Shown: one piece after another, positions 6,882 to 16,068 of the stretch
Numbering within the stretch: the first letter of the stretch is position 1
Layout of the letters: each line of letters opens with the position of its first letter
From: Streptomyces sp. DI166
Lineage (GTDB): Bacteria; Actinomycetota; Actinomycetes; Streptomycetales; Streptomycetaceae
Length of the DNA stretch: 64,000 nt
Assembly: GCF_900091315.1 (NCBI RefSeq)
Contig: NZ_FLSP01000021.1
Coordinates: 1 to 64,000 of the forward strand
Direction of reading: 5' to 3'
Position numbers and translations under genes: made by a program
The notes under the pieces: model-generated
Told to the model about the DNA's origin: nothing
Database searches by the model: none
The model's input: the letters and a program-made list of their open reading frames with translations, nothing else

Positions 6882-9176
6882 ATGACCACCGCCCCCTGGC
6901 GCGACCCCGCACTGCCCGCCTCCGCCCGCGTCGACGACCTGCTCTCCCGGATGACCCTTCAGGAGAAGACCGCCCAGCTCTACGGCGTGTGGGTGGGCTC
7001 GTCGACGGACGGCGGCGGGGTCGCCCCGCTGCAACGCGAGATGACCGCCGACTACGACTGGGACGAGCTGATCACCCACGGCCTGGGCCAGCTCACCCGC
7101 CCCTTCGGCACCGCCCCCGTGGACCCGGTGAAGGGCGCGCTGGCCCTGGCCCGCACCCAGCGGCAGATCACCGCCGCCGGACGCTTCGGCATCCCCGCCG
7201 TCGCCCACGAGGAGTGCCTGGCCGGGTTCACCACCTGGCAGGCCACCGCCTACCCGGTACCCCTGGCCTGGGGAGCGACCTTCGACGCCCCGCTCGTCGA
7301 GGAGATGGCCCGCAGGATCGGCGCGGACATGCGCTCGGTCGGCGTCCACCAGGGCCTCGCGCCCGTCCTGGACGTCGTACGCGACCCGCGCTGGGGCCGT
7401 GTCGAGGAGACCATCGGCGAGGACCCGTACCTGACCGGCACCATCGGCACCGCCTATGTGCGGGGCCTGGAGTCGGCCGGGGTGATCGCCACGCTCAAGC
7501 ACTTCGCCGGGTACGCCTCCTCCGCGGGCGCCCGCAACCTGGCGCCCGTCCGGGCCGGGACGCGCGAGTTCGCCGATGTGACCCTGCTGCCCTTCGAGAT
7601 GGCGCTGCGCGAGGGCGGGGCGCGCAGTGTGATGGCCGCCTACACCGAGACCGACGGTGTGCCCGCCTCCGCCGACCCCTGGCTGCTCACCGAACTCCTG
7701 CGGGACGAATGGGGGTTCACCGGCACGGTCGTCGCCGACTACTTCGGCATCGGCTTCCTGCGCTCACTGCACCGGGTCACGGGCACCGACACCGAGTCGG
7801 CGCACGCGGCGCTGCGGGCCGGCATCGACGTGGAGCTGCCCACGCTGAAGTGCTACGGCCAGCCGCTCGTGGACGCGATCCACGCGGGCGAGATCCCGGA
7901 GGAACTGGTCGACCGTGCGGTCAGGCGGGTGCTGATCCAGAAGTGCGAACTGGGCCTGCTCGACGAGGACTGGGACCCGGAGCCCACCGAGCGCATCGAC
8001 CTCGACTCCACCGTCGCGCGCGGCCTGGCCCGGCGGCTGGCGGAGGAGTCGGTGGTGCTGCTGGACAACCCCGACGGAGTGCTGCCGCTGGCTCCGGACA
8101 CCCGGATCGCCGTCGTCGGCCCGCGCGCGGCGGACGCCCTGGCGATGCTCGGCTGCTACTCCTTCCCGTCCCATGTCCTCACCCATCACCCGGGTGTCCC
8201 CATGGGCATCGAGATCCCGACCGTCCTGGAGGCGCTGCGCACCGAACTCCCGGACGCCAAAGTGACGTTCGCCGAGGGCTGCGGGGTCGCCGAGCCGGAC
8301 ACCGCGGGCTTCGAGGAGGCGGTGGCGCGGGCGTCCGAGGCGGATGTGTGCCTGGCGGTCCTGGGCGACCGGGCGGGCCTGTTCGGGCGCGGTACGTCGG
8401 GCGAGGGCTGCGACGTGTCCGACCTCCGACTGCCGGGCGTGCAGGGCGAGTTGCTGGACGCGCTGGTCGCGACCGGGGTCCCGGTCGTGCTGGTCCTCCT
8501 CACCGGCCGCCCCTACGCCCTGGGCCGCTGGCAGGGCCGCCTCGGCGCGGTCGTCCAGGCGTTCTTCCCGGGCGAGGAGGGCGGCCCGGCGATCGCGGGC
8601 GTGCTCTCCGGCCGGGTCAACCCCTCCGGACGGCTCCCGGTGAGCGTGCCGAAGGAGCCGGGCGGCCAGCCGTGGACGTACCTCCAGCCGCCGCTGGGCC
8701 TGGCGGCCGAGGTCAGCAACCTGGACCCGACCCCGCTGTACGCCTTCGGGCACGGCCGCTCGTACACGGACTTCGCCTGGGAGTCCGACGCGGCGGACGC
8801 GGAGATCGGCACGGACGGCTCGTACGACCTGTCCGTGACCGTCCGCAACACCGGTGACCGCGCGGGCGCGGAGGTCGTGCAGCTCTACCTGCACGACCCG
8901 GTGGCCACGGTGACCCGGCCCGACGTCCGGCTGGTCGGCTACCAGCGCGTGGAGTTGTCCCCCGGTGAGTCCCGCCGGGTCACCTTCCACTTCCACACGG
9001 ACCTGTCGGCCTTCACCAACCGCGCGAACGAGAAGGTCGTCGAACCCGGCGTACTGGAACTGCGCGTGGGCCCGTCCAGCGCGGAGGCCCGCCACACCAC
9101 CCGCCTGACCCTGACCGGCCCGGTCCGGACCCTGGGTCCGGACCGGCGGCTGATCTGCGGGTCGGAGGTGTCGTAG
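6882..9176 (+). CDS. GH3 glycoside hydrolase, probable intracellular beta-xylosidase
   Basis: The 764-residue protein has the GH3 layout: N-terminal barrel (about 20-330, with KHF at 206-208), alpha/beta sandwich (about 390-610) and a C-terminal fibronectin type III-like domain (about 650-745). The nucleophile is expected at D286 in VVADYFGIG; the usual SDW is ADY here, as in beta-xylosidase subgroups. No signal peptide is seen, so it should act on xylo-oligosaccharides inside the cell. The ATG is preceded by ACAGGAG. It diverges from the LacI gene. The sugar ABC transporter that often accompanies such xylosidases is absent, so uptake must be encoded elsewhere. Confidence 0.88.
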   Translation: MTTAPWRDPALPASARVDDLLSRMTLQEKTAQLYGVWVGSSTDGGGVAPLQREMTADYDWDELITHGLGQLTRPFGTAPVDPVKGALALARTQRQITAAGRFGIPAVAHEECLAGFTTWQATAYPVPLAWGATFDAPLVEEMARRIGADMRSVGVHQGLAPVLDVVRDPRWGRVEETIGEDPYLTGTIGTAYVRGLESAGVIATLKHFAGYASSAGARNLAPVRAGTREFADVTLLPFEMALREGGARSVMAAYTETDGVPASADPWLLTELLRDEWGFTGTVVADYFGIGFLRSLHRVTGTDTESAHAALRAGIDVELPTLKCYGQPLVDAIHAGEIPEELVDRAVRRVLIQKCELGLLDEDWDPEPTERIDLDSTVARGLARRLAEESVVLLDNPDGVLPLAPDTRIAVVGPRAADALAMLGCYSFPSHVLTHHPGVPMGIEIPTVLEALRTELPDAKVTFAEGCGVAEPDTAGFEEAVARASEADVCLAVLGDRAGLFGRGTSGEGCDVSDLRLPGVQGELLDALVATGVPVVLVLLTGRPYALGRWQGRLGAVVQAFFPGEEGGPAIAGVLSGRVNPSGRLPVSVPKEPGGQPWTYLQPPLGLAAEVSNLDPTPLYAFGHGRSYTDFAWESDAADAEIGTDGSYDLSVTVRNTGDRAGAEVVQLYLHDPVATVTRPDVRLVGYQRVELSPGESRRVTFHFHTDLSAFTNRANEKVVEPGVLELRVGPSSAEARHTTRLTLTGPVRTLGPDRRLICGSEVS

Positions 9177-9218
9177 AGCCGCGGTGACCGGGGGAGGAGA
9201 GTGGCCGGGGGCTGGTTC

Positions 9219-9476
9219 TCAGTCCTCGGCCACTGCCTCGAACCGCCAGCGGTGCACCGGGCGGGAGACCAACTCCGTGTCCGGGTCCGGCAGATCGGGC
9301 AGGTCGGCGTCGAAGTCGGCGTCCCACCAGGTGATCACCAGGACCCGGTCCTCCGGGGCCCGGAAGGTCTCCCGGCGCAGCGGGGTCCCGGCGAGGGACT
9401 GACGGCGGGCCCAGTCCACCAGTTCCGCGCCCCGGCCCTCGGCCGCCCGCGCCTCCCACATCAGCGCGACCGTCAT
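9219..9476 (-). CDS. Small conserved protein coupled to tsaD
   Basis: This 85-residue protein starts at ATG 9476, overlapping the tsaD stop in an ATGA junction, with AAGGAGA about ten bases upstream. It is therefore probably translated by coupling to tsaD. The sequence ([15 protein letters not shown] near the start, [10 protein letters not shown] in the middle) suggests a small dimeric alpha/beta-barrel (ABM-like) fold, but I do not recognise the family. Nothing ties it to t6A synthesis except its position. Confidence 0.65.
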   Translation of the reverse strand: MTVALMWEARAAEGRGAELVDWARRQSLAGTPLRRETFRAPEDRVLVITWWDADFDADLPDLPDPDTELVSRPVHRWRFEAVAED

Positions 9477-10558
9477 GAGTACAGGTTCTCCTTGCTGACC
9501 TCGTGCACGTGGTCGTGGCCGGGGACGTGGGTGTCGGTCACCGGCAGGGAGGAGTCGGCGGACAGGTCCCAGCTGGAGGCGGACCGGTTGCGGGCGACCA
9601 TCTCCGCGCCGAGGGCGGCGACCATCGCGCCGTTGTCCGTGCACAGCTTGGGGCGCGGCACGCGCAGCCGGATACCGGCCGTCTCGCAGCGCTCCTGGGC
9701 CAGCGCCCGCAGCCGCGAGTTGGCTGCGACGCCGCCGCCGATCATCAGGTGGTCGACGCCCTCGTCCTTGCAGGCCCGCACCGCCTTGCGGGTGAGCACG
9801 TCCACGACCGCCTCCTGGAAGGACGCCGCCACATCACGCACCGGCACCTCCTCCCCCGCCGCCCGCCTGGCCTCGATCCAGCGGGCCACGGCGGTCTTCA
9901 GACCGGAGAAGGAGAAGTCGTAGGCGGGGTCACGGGGACCGGTCAGCCCGCGCGGGAAGGCGATGGCGTTCGGGTCGCCCTCGCGCGCGTACCGGTCGAT
10001 GACCGGGCCGCCGGGGAAGCCGAGGTTCAGCACGCGGGCGATCTTGTCGAAGGCCTCACCGGCCGCGTCGTCGATGGTGGCACCCATCGGGCGGACGTCG
10101 GAGGTGATGTCCGAGGACAGCAGCAGCGACGAGTGCCCGCCGCTGACCAGCAGTGCCATCGTCGGCTCGGGCAGCGGGCCGTGCTCCAGCTGGTCCACGC
10201 AGATGTGCGAGGCGAGGTGGTTCACGCCGTAGAGGGGCTTGCCGAGCGCGTAGGCGTACGCCTTCGCCGCCGAGACCCCGACCAGCAGCGCCCCGGCGAG
10301 GCCGGGACCAGCGGTGACGGCGATGCCGTCCAGGTCCCGTGCCGAGACCCCCGCCTCCTTCAGCGCGCGGTCAATGGTCGGCACCATGGCCTCAAGGTGG
10401 GCCCGGGAGGCGACCTCCGGCACCACACCGCCGAAGCGGGCGTGCTCGTCGACGCTGGAGGCGACGGCGTCGGCCAGCAGGGTCGTCCCGCGGACGATGC
10501 CGACGCCGGTCTCGTCGCAGGAGGTCTCGATCCCCAGCACCAGGGGTTCGTCAGCCAT
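9473..10558 (-). CDS. tsaD: tRNA threonylcarbamoyladenosine transferase TsaD
   Basis: The 361-residue protein transfers the threonylcarbamoyl group from TC-AMP to A37 of ANN-decoding tRNAs, together with TsaB and TsaE. The ASKHA-type start is [12 protein letters not shown] (9-20). The metal-binding histidines are H114 and H118 in NHLASH, and the nucleotide-binding GGHSS and [10 protein letters not shown] motifs follow. It overlaps rimI by eight bases, so rimI-tsaD-small protein form one operon with tsaB. Confidence 0.96.
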   Translation of the reverse strand: MADEPLVLGIETSCDETGVGIVRGTTLLADAVASSVDEHARFGGVVPEVASRAHLEAMVPTIDRALKEAGVSARDLDGIAVTAGPGLAGALLVGVSAAKAYAYALGKPLYGVNHLASHICVDQLEHGPLPEPTMALLVSGGHSSLLLSSDITSDVRPMGATIDDAAGEAFDKIARVLNLGFPGGPVIDRYAREGDPNAIAFPRGLTGPRDPAYDFSFSGLKTAVARWIEARRAAGEEVPVRDVAASFQEAVVDVLTRKAVRACKDEGVDHLMIGGGVAANSRLRALAQERCETAGIRLRVPRPKLCTDNGAMVAALGAEMVARNRSASSWDLSADSSLPVTDTHVPGHDHVHEVSKENLYS

Positions 10559-11045
10559 GGATCTCGGTTCCTTGCACTGAGGTCGAAGGGTCGTTCAGAC
10601 GCATCACGAGCGCGTCCACATTGCCGGGCTGGTAGTAGCCGCGCCGGAAGCCGATGGCCTCGAAGCCGTAGCGCTCGTACAGCTTCTGGGCGCGGATGTT
10701 GTCCACACGGCACTCCAGCATCACTTCGGCGCACTCGAAGGCGGTGGCCGCGCGCAGCAGTTCGGTCAGCAGCCGCCCGCCGAGGCCGGTGCCCCAGTGG
10801 TCGCGGGCGACGGCGATGGTCTGGATGTCGGCGAGGTCCCCGGAGGCGGCGAGCCCCGCGTATCCGACGATCCGGCCGTCCTCCTCCGCCACCACGTACC
10901 GCCGGGTCGCCGCCGGACCGCGCGCGTGGGCCAGCTCGGACCAGAACATCCCCCGGGACCAGGCGTCCTCCGGGAAGAGGTCCTTCTCCAGCTCCAGCAC
11001 GGGATCGATGTCCCACCAGCGCATCTCGCGCAGCACCGCTGTCAC
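10551..11045 (-). CDS. rimI: Ribosomal protein S18 alanine N-acetyltransferase RimI
   Basis: The 164-residue GNAT enzyme acetylates the N-terminus of S18, and in actinobacteria possibly other proteins. The acetyl-CoA loop lies at [17 protein letters not shown] (about 88-104), and the family ending reads [17 protein letters not shown]. It starts at GTG 11045, which overlaps the tsaB stop (GTGA), and it overlaps tsaD at its end. Placement of rimI between tsaB and tsaD is normal in bacteria. Confidence 0.93.
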   Translation of the reverse strand: MTAVLREMRWWDIDPVLELEKDLFPEDAWSRGMFWSELAHARGPAATRRYVVAEEDGRIVGYAGLAASGDLADIQTIAVARDHWGTGLGGRLLTELLRAATAFECAEVMLECRVDNIRAQKLYERYGFEAIGFRRGYYQPGNVDALVMRLNDPSTSVQGTEIHG

Positions 11046-11698
11046 TTCGGGGTGACCACCTTGTAGTTCTTGGGGACCTGGGCGTCGGGCCTGCGCAGGT
11101 ACAGCGGTCTGGGCGCGGGCAGTTCCTCCCCGGCCGCCAGCCGCTCGGCGGCCAGCGCGGCGAGGGCGGAGGCGGAGACGTGCTCGGGCTCGTGGACGCT
11201 CGGGAAGGTCTCCGGGTACAGCAGCGCGCCCGCGCCGACCGCGGGGAGTCCGGCGACCCGGTCGGCGATCTCGGCGGGACGGTCGACCGCGGGGTCCGTC
11301 AGGCGGGTGCGGGAGTCGGCGTAGGTGGCCCAGTAGACCTCCTTGCGCCGGGCGTCGGTGGCCACGACGAAGGGGCCCTTGTCGATGTCGGCGGCGTAGG
11401 CGAGCGCGTCGAGCGTGCACACACCGTGCACGGGCACGCCGAGCGCGAGGCCGAAGGTGTCGGCGGTCATCAGACCGACCCGCAGACCGGTGTACGGACC
11501 GGGGCCGGTCCCCACGACCACGGCGGTGACGGCGTCGAGCTTCAGTCCCGCCTCGGCGAGCAGCCGGTCGACGGCCGGCAGGAGCAGCTCGCCGTGCCGG
11601 CGGGCGTCCACCTGACTGGAGGAGGCGAGGACTTCCCTGCCGTCGTGCAGGGCGACGGTGACGGAGGGGGTGGCGGTATCCAGAGCGAGCAAGAGCAC
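11042..11698 (-). CDS. tsaB: tRNA threonylcarbamoyladenosine biosynthesis protein TsaB
   Basis: The 218-residue TsaD paralogue lacks the metal site and stabilises TsaD in the TsaB-TsaD-TsaE complex. The N-terminus LLALDTATPSVTVAL and the conserved VGTGPGPYTGLRVG (about 62-75) are diagnostic. It begins at GTG 11698 and is the first gene of the tsaB-rimI-tsaD-small protein operon. The divergent broken gene at 11809 shares its upstream region. Confidence 0.95.
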   Translation of the reverse strand: MLLLALDTATPSVTVALHDGREVLASSSQVDARRHGELLLPAVDRLLAEAGLKLDAVTAVVVGTGPGPYTGLRVGLMTADTFGLALGVPVHGVCTLDALAYAADIDKGPFVVATDARRKEVYWATYADSRTRLTDPAVDRPAEIADRVAGLPAVGAGALLYPETFPSVHEPEHVSASALAALAAERLAAGEELPAPRPLYLRRPDAQVPKNYKVVTPK

Positions 11699-11808
11699 GC
11701 GAACAGCCTACGGCTCCCCGCGCCGGGGCATCACCGCACGGGAGGAACGGTCACCGACTGCTACCGTCGCCGGGTAGCACGACGTACGGGCGAAGAGGTG
11801 GGCGACGG

Positions 11809-12362
11809 GTGGCAGGCAACAGCTCCGGGATCGTGGCCGGGCTCACCACGGCGGCGCTGGTGACGGTGGGTTTCCTGGCGTACCAGGCCTCGGAGAACGT
11901 GCCCGCCGACCTCGGGCGGCAGGCGGGGGACGCCGCCCCGGTGGTGGCCGCGTCCAAGGCACCGCGGGACCGGAACCACCCACCGCGCTGCCCTCCGGGT
12001 CCGGCACGGGTGAACGGGTCGTCTACTCCCTGGACGACGACCGGGTGTGGCTGGTCGGCAAGGGCGACAAGGTCAGGCGCACCTTCAAGGTCACCCCCGG
12101 CTCGGTCAACCCGGCGCCCGGCGAGTACCGGGTGACGTCCCGCTCGAACAAGGTCAAGGGCACCGACGGCGTCCCCGTCGAGCATGTGGTCCGCTTCGCC
12201 AGCGTCGGCGGCGTGGCCATCGGCTTCAGCGCGGCGGTGGACAACACTCCCCCGGACCCGGACGGCCCCTCCCTCACGGGCGGCATCCGCGAGTCCCGCA
12301 AGGACGGGGCGGCGATGTGGTCGTTCGCGACGATCGGCCACAAGGTGGTCGTGATCCGCTAG
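11809..12362 (+). pseudogene. Conserved membrane/secreted protein gene interrupted by a frameshift
   Basis: The first part (GTG 11809, preceded by GAGGTG) encodes an N-terminal membrane anchor, AGNSSGIVAGLTTAALVTV. From about 11950-11985 the coding signal moves to another frame, reading ALPSGSGTGERVVYSL, then VWLVGKGDKVRRTF, and ending in TIGHKVVVIR at 12362. Each part fits one Streptomyces-type extracytoplasmic protein of about 185 residues. The total length is a multiple of three plus two, consistent with one missing base. It may be a true broken gene or a sequencing error. It converges on the small gene at 12377. Its function is unknown. Confidence 0.7.
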
Positions 12363-12376
12363 TGATCCGCCGGGGC

Positions 12377-12535
12377 TCAGGCCGCCTTGGGCTCCTGGGC
12401 CCGCTCCGGCACGACCCTGGGTTCCGGTGCGCGCGGTGGGGTCGATACGGCGGTCGCAGCGGCGGACGCCGCGAGCAGGTCGCGCATGGACACCGGGGGC
12501 AGCGGGCGCGGTGCGTCGCCTTCCGTGACCGACAT
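12377..12535 (-). CDS. Small (52-residue) conserved protein under an iron box
   Basis: ATG 12535 is preceded by AGGAGG at five bases, a strong ribosome site. The product is 52 residues, rich in Pro, Ala and Glu, with a central PLPPVSMRDLLAASAAATAV segment that looks helical, and no membrane helix or cysteine. I recall similar short Streptomyces proteins but know no function. A near-perfect 9-bp-arm palindrome matching the DmdR iron box lies 29-50 bases upstream, so the gene is probably repressed when iron is plentiful. It lies just downstream of tsaE on the same strand. Confidence 0.65.
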   Translation of the reverse strand: MSVTEGDAPRPLPPVSMRDLLAASAAATAVSTPPRAPEPRVVPERAQEPKAA

Positions 12536-12563
12536 GGTCGCCTCCTGGAAGCCGGGGGCGGAC

Positions 12564-12585
12564 GTAGTTAGGCACACCTAACTAC
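12564..12585 (-). promoter_or_regulatory. Iron box (DmdR/IdeR-type operator)
   Basis: The arms GTAGTTAGG (12564-12572) and CCTAACTAC (12577-12585) are perfectly complementary around a CACA centre. The core TTAGGCACACCTAA differs in one base from the TTAGGCTCACCTAA core typical of Streptomyces desferrioxamine promoters. It sits just upstream of the 52-residue gene, and the only other nearby gene, tsaE, ends 80 bases beyond it. Confidence 0.75.
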
Positions 12586-12664
12586 GGGCTGGGTACCATG
12601 TGACCACGCCCGGTGCGGCGAACGCAATATTTTGCCGACGTCTTGTCGGAAACGTGTCCGGCGC

Positions 12665-13171
12665 TCAGGCCGACAGCGCCTCCAGACCCGCCGAGGCCCA
12701 GCGCCCGCCCAGCCCGGTGACCGTGACGTGCCGTACCTCGTCCGTGGTGTCGCCGACCGCCCGGTGGATGACGATCCGGAGCCGGTCCTCGGTCAGTTCC
12801 TCGACCTTGCCCTCGCCCCACTCCACGACGACCACCGACTCCGGCAGGGAGACGTCGAGGTCGAGGTCCTCCATCTCGTCCAGCCCGCCGCCGAGGCGGT
12901 AGGCGTCGACGTGGACCAGCGGCGGGCCGTCCCCCAGCGAGGGGTGCACCCGGGCGATCACGAAGGTCGGCGAGGTGACGGCGCCGCGCACCCCGAGCCC
13001 CTCCCCGAGACCGCGGGTCAGCGTCGTCTTGCCCGCGCCGAGCTCACCGCTGAGCATCACCAGGTCACCGGCGCGCAGCAGTTTGGCCAGCCGGCGGCCC
13101 AGTTCCCGCATCTGCTCGGGGGAGGTGACAGTCAGCTCGGTCTCAGCCGGGTTGTGCGGTGCTGCTTCCAT
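12665..13171 (-). CDS. tsaE: tRNA threonylcarbamoyladenosine biosynthesis ATPase TsaE
   Basis: The 168-residue P-loop ATPase drives turnover of the TsaBD complex. The Walker A motif reads GELGAGKTT at about 42-50, and TSPTFVI and VHVDAYRL are family motifs. ATG 13171 and GTG 13177 are both possible starts. Either way the gene overlaps the end of the upstream hydrolase gene by about 30 bases, implying coupled translation. The order alr-hydrolase-tsaE is common in streptomycetes. Confidence 0.93.
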   Translation of the reverse strand: MEAAPHNPAETELTVTSPEQMRELGRRLAKLLRAGDLVMLSGELGAGKTTLTRGLGEGLGVRGAVTSPTFVIARVHPSLGDGPPLVHVDAYRLGGGLDEMEDLDLDVSLPESVVVVEWGEGKVEELTEDRLRIVIHRAVGDTTDEVRHVTVTGLGGRWASAGLEALSA

Positions 13172-14357
13172 AGCCACCCACGGTAGCGCCCGCGGGCACC
13201 GCGCCCGCGCGGGTGAGCAGGTCGGCGAGGCGGTCGGTGACCACTTCCGGGTGCTCCAGCATCACCAGGTGCCCCGCGTCCGGCACGAGCACCAGTTCCG
13301 CGTCCGGCAGCAGATCGGCGATGGCCTCGCTGTGCTCGCTCGGGGTCACCAGGTCCTTGACCCCGGCCAGCACCAGCACCGGCAGGTCGGCGAAGTGGGC
13401 GAGCGCCTCGGTCTTGTCGTGGTCGGCGAAGGCCGGATAGTACTCGGCGACCACGTCGATCGGCGTCCCCTCGATCATCCGCTCGGCGAACCGCACCACC
13501 GCCGGATCGACGTCCCGGGAGGCGAAGGAGTACCGCTTGATGATCCCGGCGAACAGGTCGGCGGTCGCCCGGCGCCCCTTCTCCACCAGCTCGGCCCGCT
13601 GCCCCAGCGCCTTCAGCACTCCGGGGAGCACCCGCCGCACGGCGTTGACGCCGGCCACCGGCAGCCCGAAGTTGACCTCGCCGAGCCGCCCGGAGGACGT
13701 ACCGACCAGGGCGACCGCGACGACCCGGTCCCGGATCAGCTCCGGGAACTGGTCGGCCAGCGCCATCACCGTCATGCCGCCCATGGAGTGCCCGACGAGC
13801 ACGATGGGCCCCTCCGGCACGGCCGCGTCGATGACCGCCTTCAGGTCCCGGCCGAGCTGCTCGATGTCGACCGGCACCCCGTCCACCTGTGCCGCGCCCC
13901 GCGCCGAGCGGCCGTGGCTGCGCTGGTCCCAGTGCACGGTCCGTACGACACCGCGCAGCGCCGCCCGCTGGAAGTGCCAGGAGTCCTGGCTGAGGCAGTA
14001 GCCGTGGCTGAAGACGACGGTGACCGGGGCCGGGGCCTTGCGGCCGAACAGACGGCGCCGGCGCGGCGCGGAGCCGCCCTCCGGCTCCACGTCGTCGACC
14101 TCGTAGTACAGCTCCGTGCCGTCGTCCGCGTGCGCCTTGCCGGGCTGCCCGCGCAGCGCCCCGTACGGGCCCGCCGAGTCGAGGGCGAGCCGGGCCTTCT
14201 TGCGCATGCCGCGGCCGACGGTGAGCCGCTCTATGGCGACACCGGCGGCGGCGCCCGCGGCGACCACGCCTATCGCGGCACCGGCGATTCCGGTGGCGCG
14301 GCGCCAGTTCCCGGCGGAGGCGACGGCCGCGACGGCCTCAGCACTGCTCTCGCTCAC
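13143..14357 (-). CDS. Membrane-anchored alpha/beta hydrolase
   Basis: The 404-residue protein has an N-terminal hydrophobic segment (about 20-43) and an alpha/beta-hydrolase domain (about 110-385). The oxyanion region is VFSHGYCLSQDSW, the nucleophile is S191 in GHSMGG, an acidic residue lies in LVLAGVKDLVTPS and the histidine in DAGHLVMLEHPE. It could be an esterase or lipase; the substrate is unknown. It starts at GTG 14357, 43 bases after alr on the same strand, and runs into tsaE. Confidence 0.85.
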   Translation of the reverse strand: MSESSAEAVAAVASAGNWRRATGIAGAAIGVVAAGAAAGVAIERLTVGRGMRKKARLALDSAGPYGALRGQPGKAHADDGTELYYEVDDVEPEGGSAPRRRRLFGRKAPAPVTVVFSHGYCLSQDSWHFQRAALRGVVRTVHWDQRSHGRSARGAAQVDGVPVDIEQLGRDLKAVIDAAVPEGPIVLVGHSMGGMTVMALADQFPELIRDRVVAVALVGTSSGRLGEVNFGLPVAGVNAVRRVLPGVLKALGQRAELVEKGRRATADLFAGIIKRYSFASRDVDPAVVRFAERMIEGTPIDVVAEYYPAFADHDKTEALAHFADLPVLVLAGVKDLVTPSEHSEAIADLLPDAELVLVPDAGHLVMLEHPEVVTDRLADLLTRAGAVPAGATVGGYGSSTAQPG

Positions 14358-14400
14358 GTAGCGCTCCTCCTCGCCGGACTGCTGCTCGCCCCGAGGGCGG

Positions 14401-15579
14401 TCAGCCGGCCTGTCGCTCGTTCAGATAGACGCGGGGGACCCGGGTTCCGATCCGGGTGACGATCTCGTACGCGATGGTCCCGGCGGCCTTCGCCCAGTCC
14501 TCGGCGGTGGGCTCGCCGCCGTCGCCGGGGCCGAACAGCACCGCCCGCTCCCCCGGTTCCGGCCGGTCGCCGCCGAGGTCCACGACGAACTGGTCCATCG
14601 CGACCCGGCCCGCGACCGTGCGCCACTTGCCGCCGACCAGGACCGGCCCGGCGGAGGAGGCGTGCCGCGGGACACCGTCCGCATACCCCACGGGGATCAG
14701 TCCAAGAGTGGTCTCACCGGCGGTGATGTAGTGGTGACCGTAGCTGACGCCGTGGCCGCCGGGCACCTGCTTGACCAGGGCCACCGACGCGGACAGGGTC
14801 ATGGCCGGCCGCAGCCCGAAGTCGGCGGGACTGCCCAGCTCGGGGCTGGGCGAGATGCCGTAGACGGCGATGCCGGTGCGCACCAGGTCGAAGTGGCTGT
14901 CGGGGCGGGTGAGGGTGGCGGGCGAGTTGGCGATGTGCCGCACCTCGGGGCGCAGGCCCTGCTGCTCGGCGTGGGCGATCATCGCGCGGAAGCCGTCGAG
15001 CTGGGCGTCGACGGAAGAGTGGCCCGGTTCGTCGGCGCAGGCGAGGTGCGACCACAGGCCGGTCACCTTCACCAGGCCCTCGGCCTCGGCGGCGCGCGCC
15101 GCGCTGACCAGCTCGGTCCAGTCGTCGCCGGGCTGGCAGCCGCCGCGGCCGAGCCCGGTGTCGGCCTTGAGCTGCACCCGTGCGGGCCGTCCGGCCGCGC
15201 GGGCGGCGGCGGTGACCTCGTCGAGCGCCCACATGCCGCTCACGGACACATCCAGGCGGGCCTCGATCGCCTCCCGCCAGGGGCCGCCCGGCGTCCACAG
15301 CCAGCACATGATCCGCACGTCGTCCGGGAGCTGCCCGCTCGCCCTGAGGACCAGGGCCTCCTCGGGGGTGGCCGTGCCCAGCCAGGTGGCGCCCGCCTGT
15401 ACGGCCGCGCGGGCGCAGGGGGTCGCGCCGTGACCGTAGCCGTCGGACTTCACGACCGCCATCAGGGCGGCGCCGGGCGCCAGGGCGCGCAGGGCCCGCA
15501 CATTGGCGCGCACGGCGTCCAGGTCGATCTCGGCGCGGGCCCGCAGGGGCGCGGTCCGCAGGGCAGCAGTTTCAGTCAT
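14401..15579 (-). CDS. alr: Alanine racemase
   Basis: The 392-residue PLP enzyme makes D-alanine for peptidoglycan. The PLP lysine is K44 in [11 protein letters not shown], and the second-domain tyrosine lies in the GVSYGHHY region. The length and the [16 protein letters not shown] segment fit actinobacterial Alr. It is the first gene of the alr-hydrolase-tsaE run and diverges from acpS across 95 bases. Confidence 0.95.
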   Translation of the reverse strand: MTETAALRTAPLRARAEIDLDAVRANVRALRALAPGAALMAVVKSDGYGHGATPCARAAVQAGATWLGTATPEEALVLRASGQLPDDVRIMCWLWTPGGPWREAIEARLDVSVSGMWALDEVTAAARAAGRPARVQLKADTGLGRGGCQPGDDWTELVSAARAAEAEGLVKVTGLWSHLACADEPGHSSVDAQLDGFRAMIAHAEQQGLRPEVRHIANSPATLTRPDSHFDLVRTGIAVYGISPSPELGSPADFGLRPAMTLSASVALVKQVPGGHGVSYGHHYITAGETTLGLIPVGYADGVPRHASSAGPVLVGGKWRTVAGRVAMDQFVVDLGGDRPEPGERAVLFGPGDGGEPTAEDWAKAAGTIAYEIVTRIGTRVPRVYLNERQAG

Positions 15580-15674
15580 GGCGACCCCAGTCTCTCAGAG
15601 GGGTCCGACAGCCCGGTCGAGCCCCGGCCGAGGCCGACGGATCACGCCACGCCTACGGCCGTAGGGTGCTCGGC

Positions 15675-16046
15675 ATGAGCATCATCGGGGTCGGAATCGA
15701 CGTGGCGGAGATCGACCGGTTCGCGGCGTCCTTGGAGCGTACGCCGGGGATGGCGCGGCGGCTGTTCCTGGACAGCGAATTGCTGCTGCCGAGCGGGGAG
15801 CGGCGCGGGATCGCCTCGCTGGCGGCGCGTTTCGCGGCGAAGGAGGCGCTGGCGAAGGCGCTGGGCGCCCCGGCCGGGCTGCACTGGACGGACGCCGAGG
15901 TGTACGTCGAGGACAGCGGCCAGCCCCGGCTGCGGGTGACGGGGACGGTGGCGGCGCGGGCGGCCGAACTCGGGGTGCGGTCCTGGCATGTGTCGCTCAG
16001 TCATGACGCCGGGGTGGCCTCGGCGGTCGTGGTCGCGGAAGGCTGA
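15675..16046 (+). CDS. acpS: Holo-[acyl-carrier-protein] synthase AcpS
   Basis: The 123-residue enzyme transfers 4'-phosphopantetheine from CoA to acyl carrier proteins. The magnesium-binding aspartate lies in [18 protein letters not shown] [13 protein letters not shown], and the glutamate in [23 protein letters not shown] is the family ending. ATG 15675 is chosen over GTG 15666 because AGGG lies at a suitable distance upstream. It precedes the NAD(P)HX repair gene by 22 bases. Confidence 0.95.
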   Translation: MSIIGVGIDVAEIDRFAASLERTPGMARRLFLDSELLLPSGERRGIASLAARFAAKEALAKALGAPAGLHWTDAEVYVEDSGQPRLRVTGTVAARAAELGVRSWHVSLSHDAGVASAVVVAEG

Positions 16047-16068
16047 GCGGCACGAGAGACTCGACCCC

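Noticed and set aside
9503..11863. Very long open frame on the plus strand opposite tsaD-rimI-tsaB
   Set aside because: It is an antisense shadow of GC-rich genes whose minus-strand products are clearly TsaD, RimI and TsaB.
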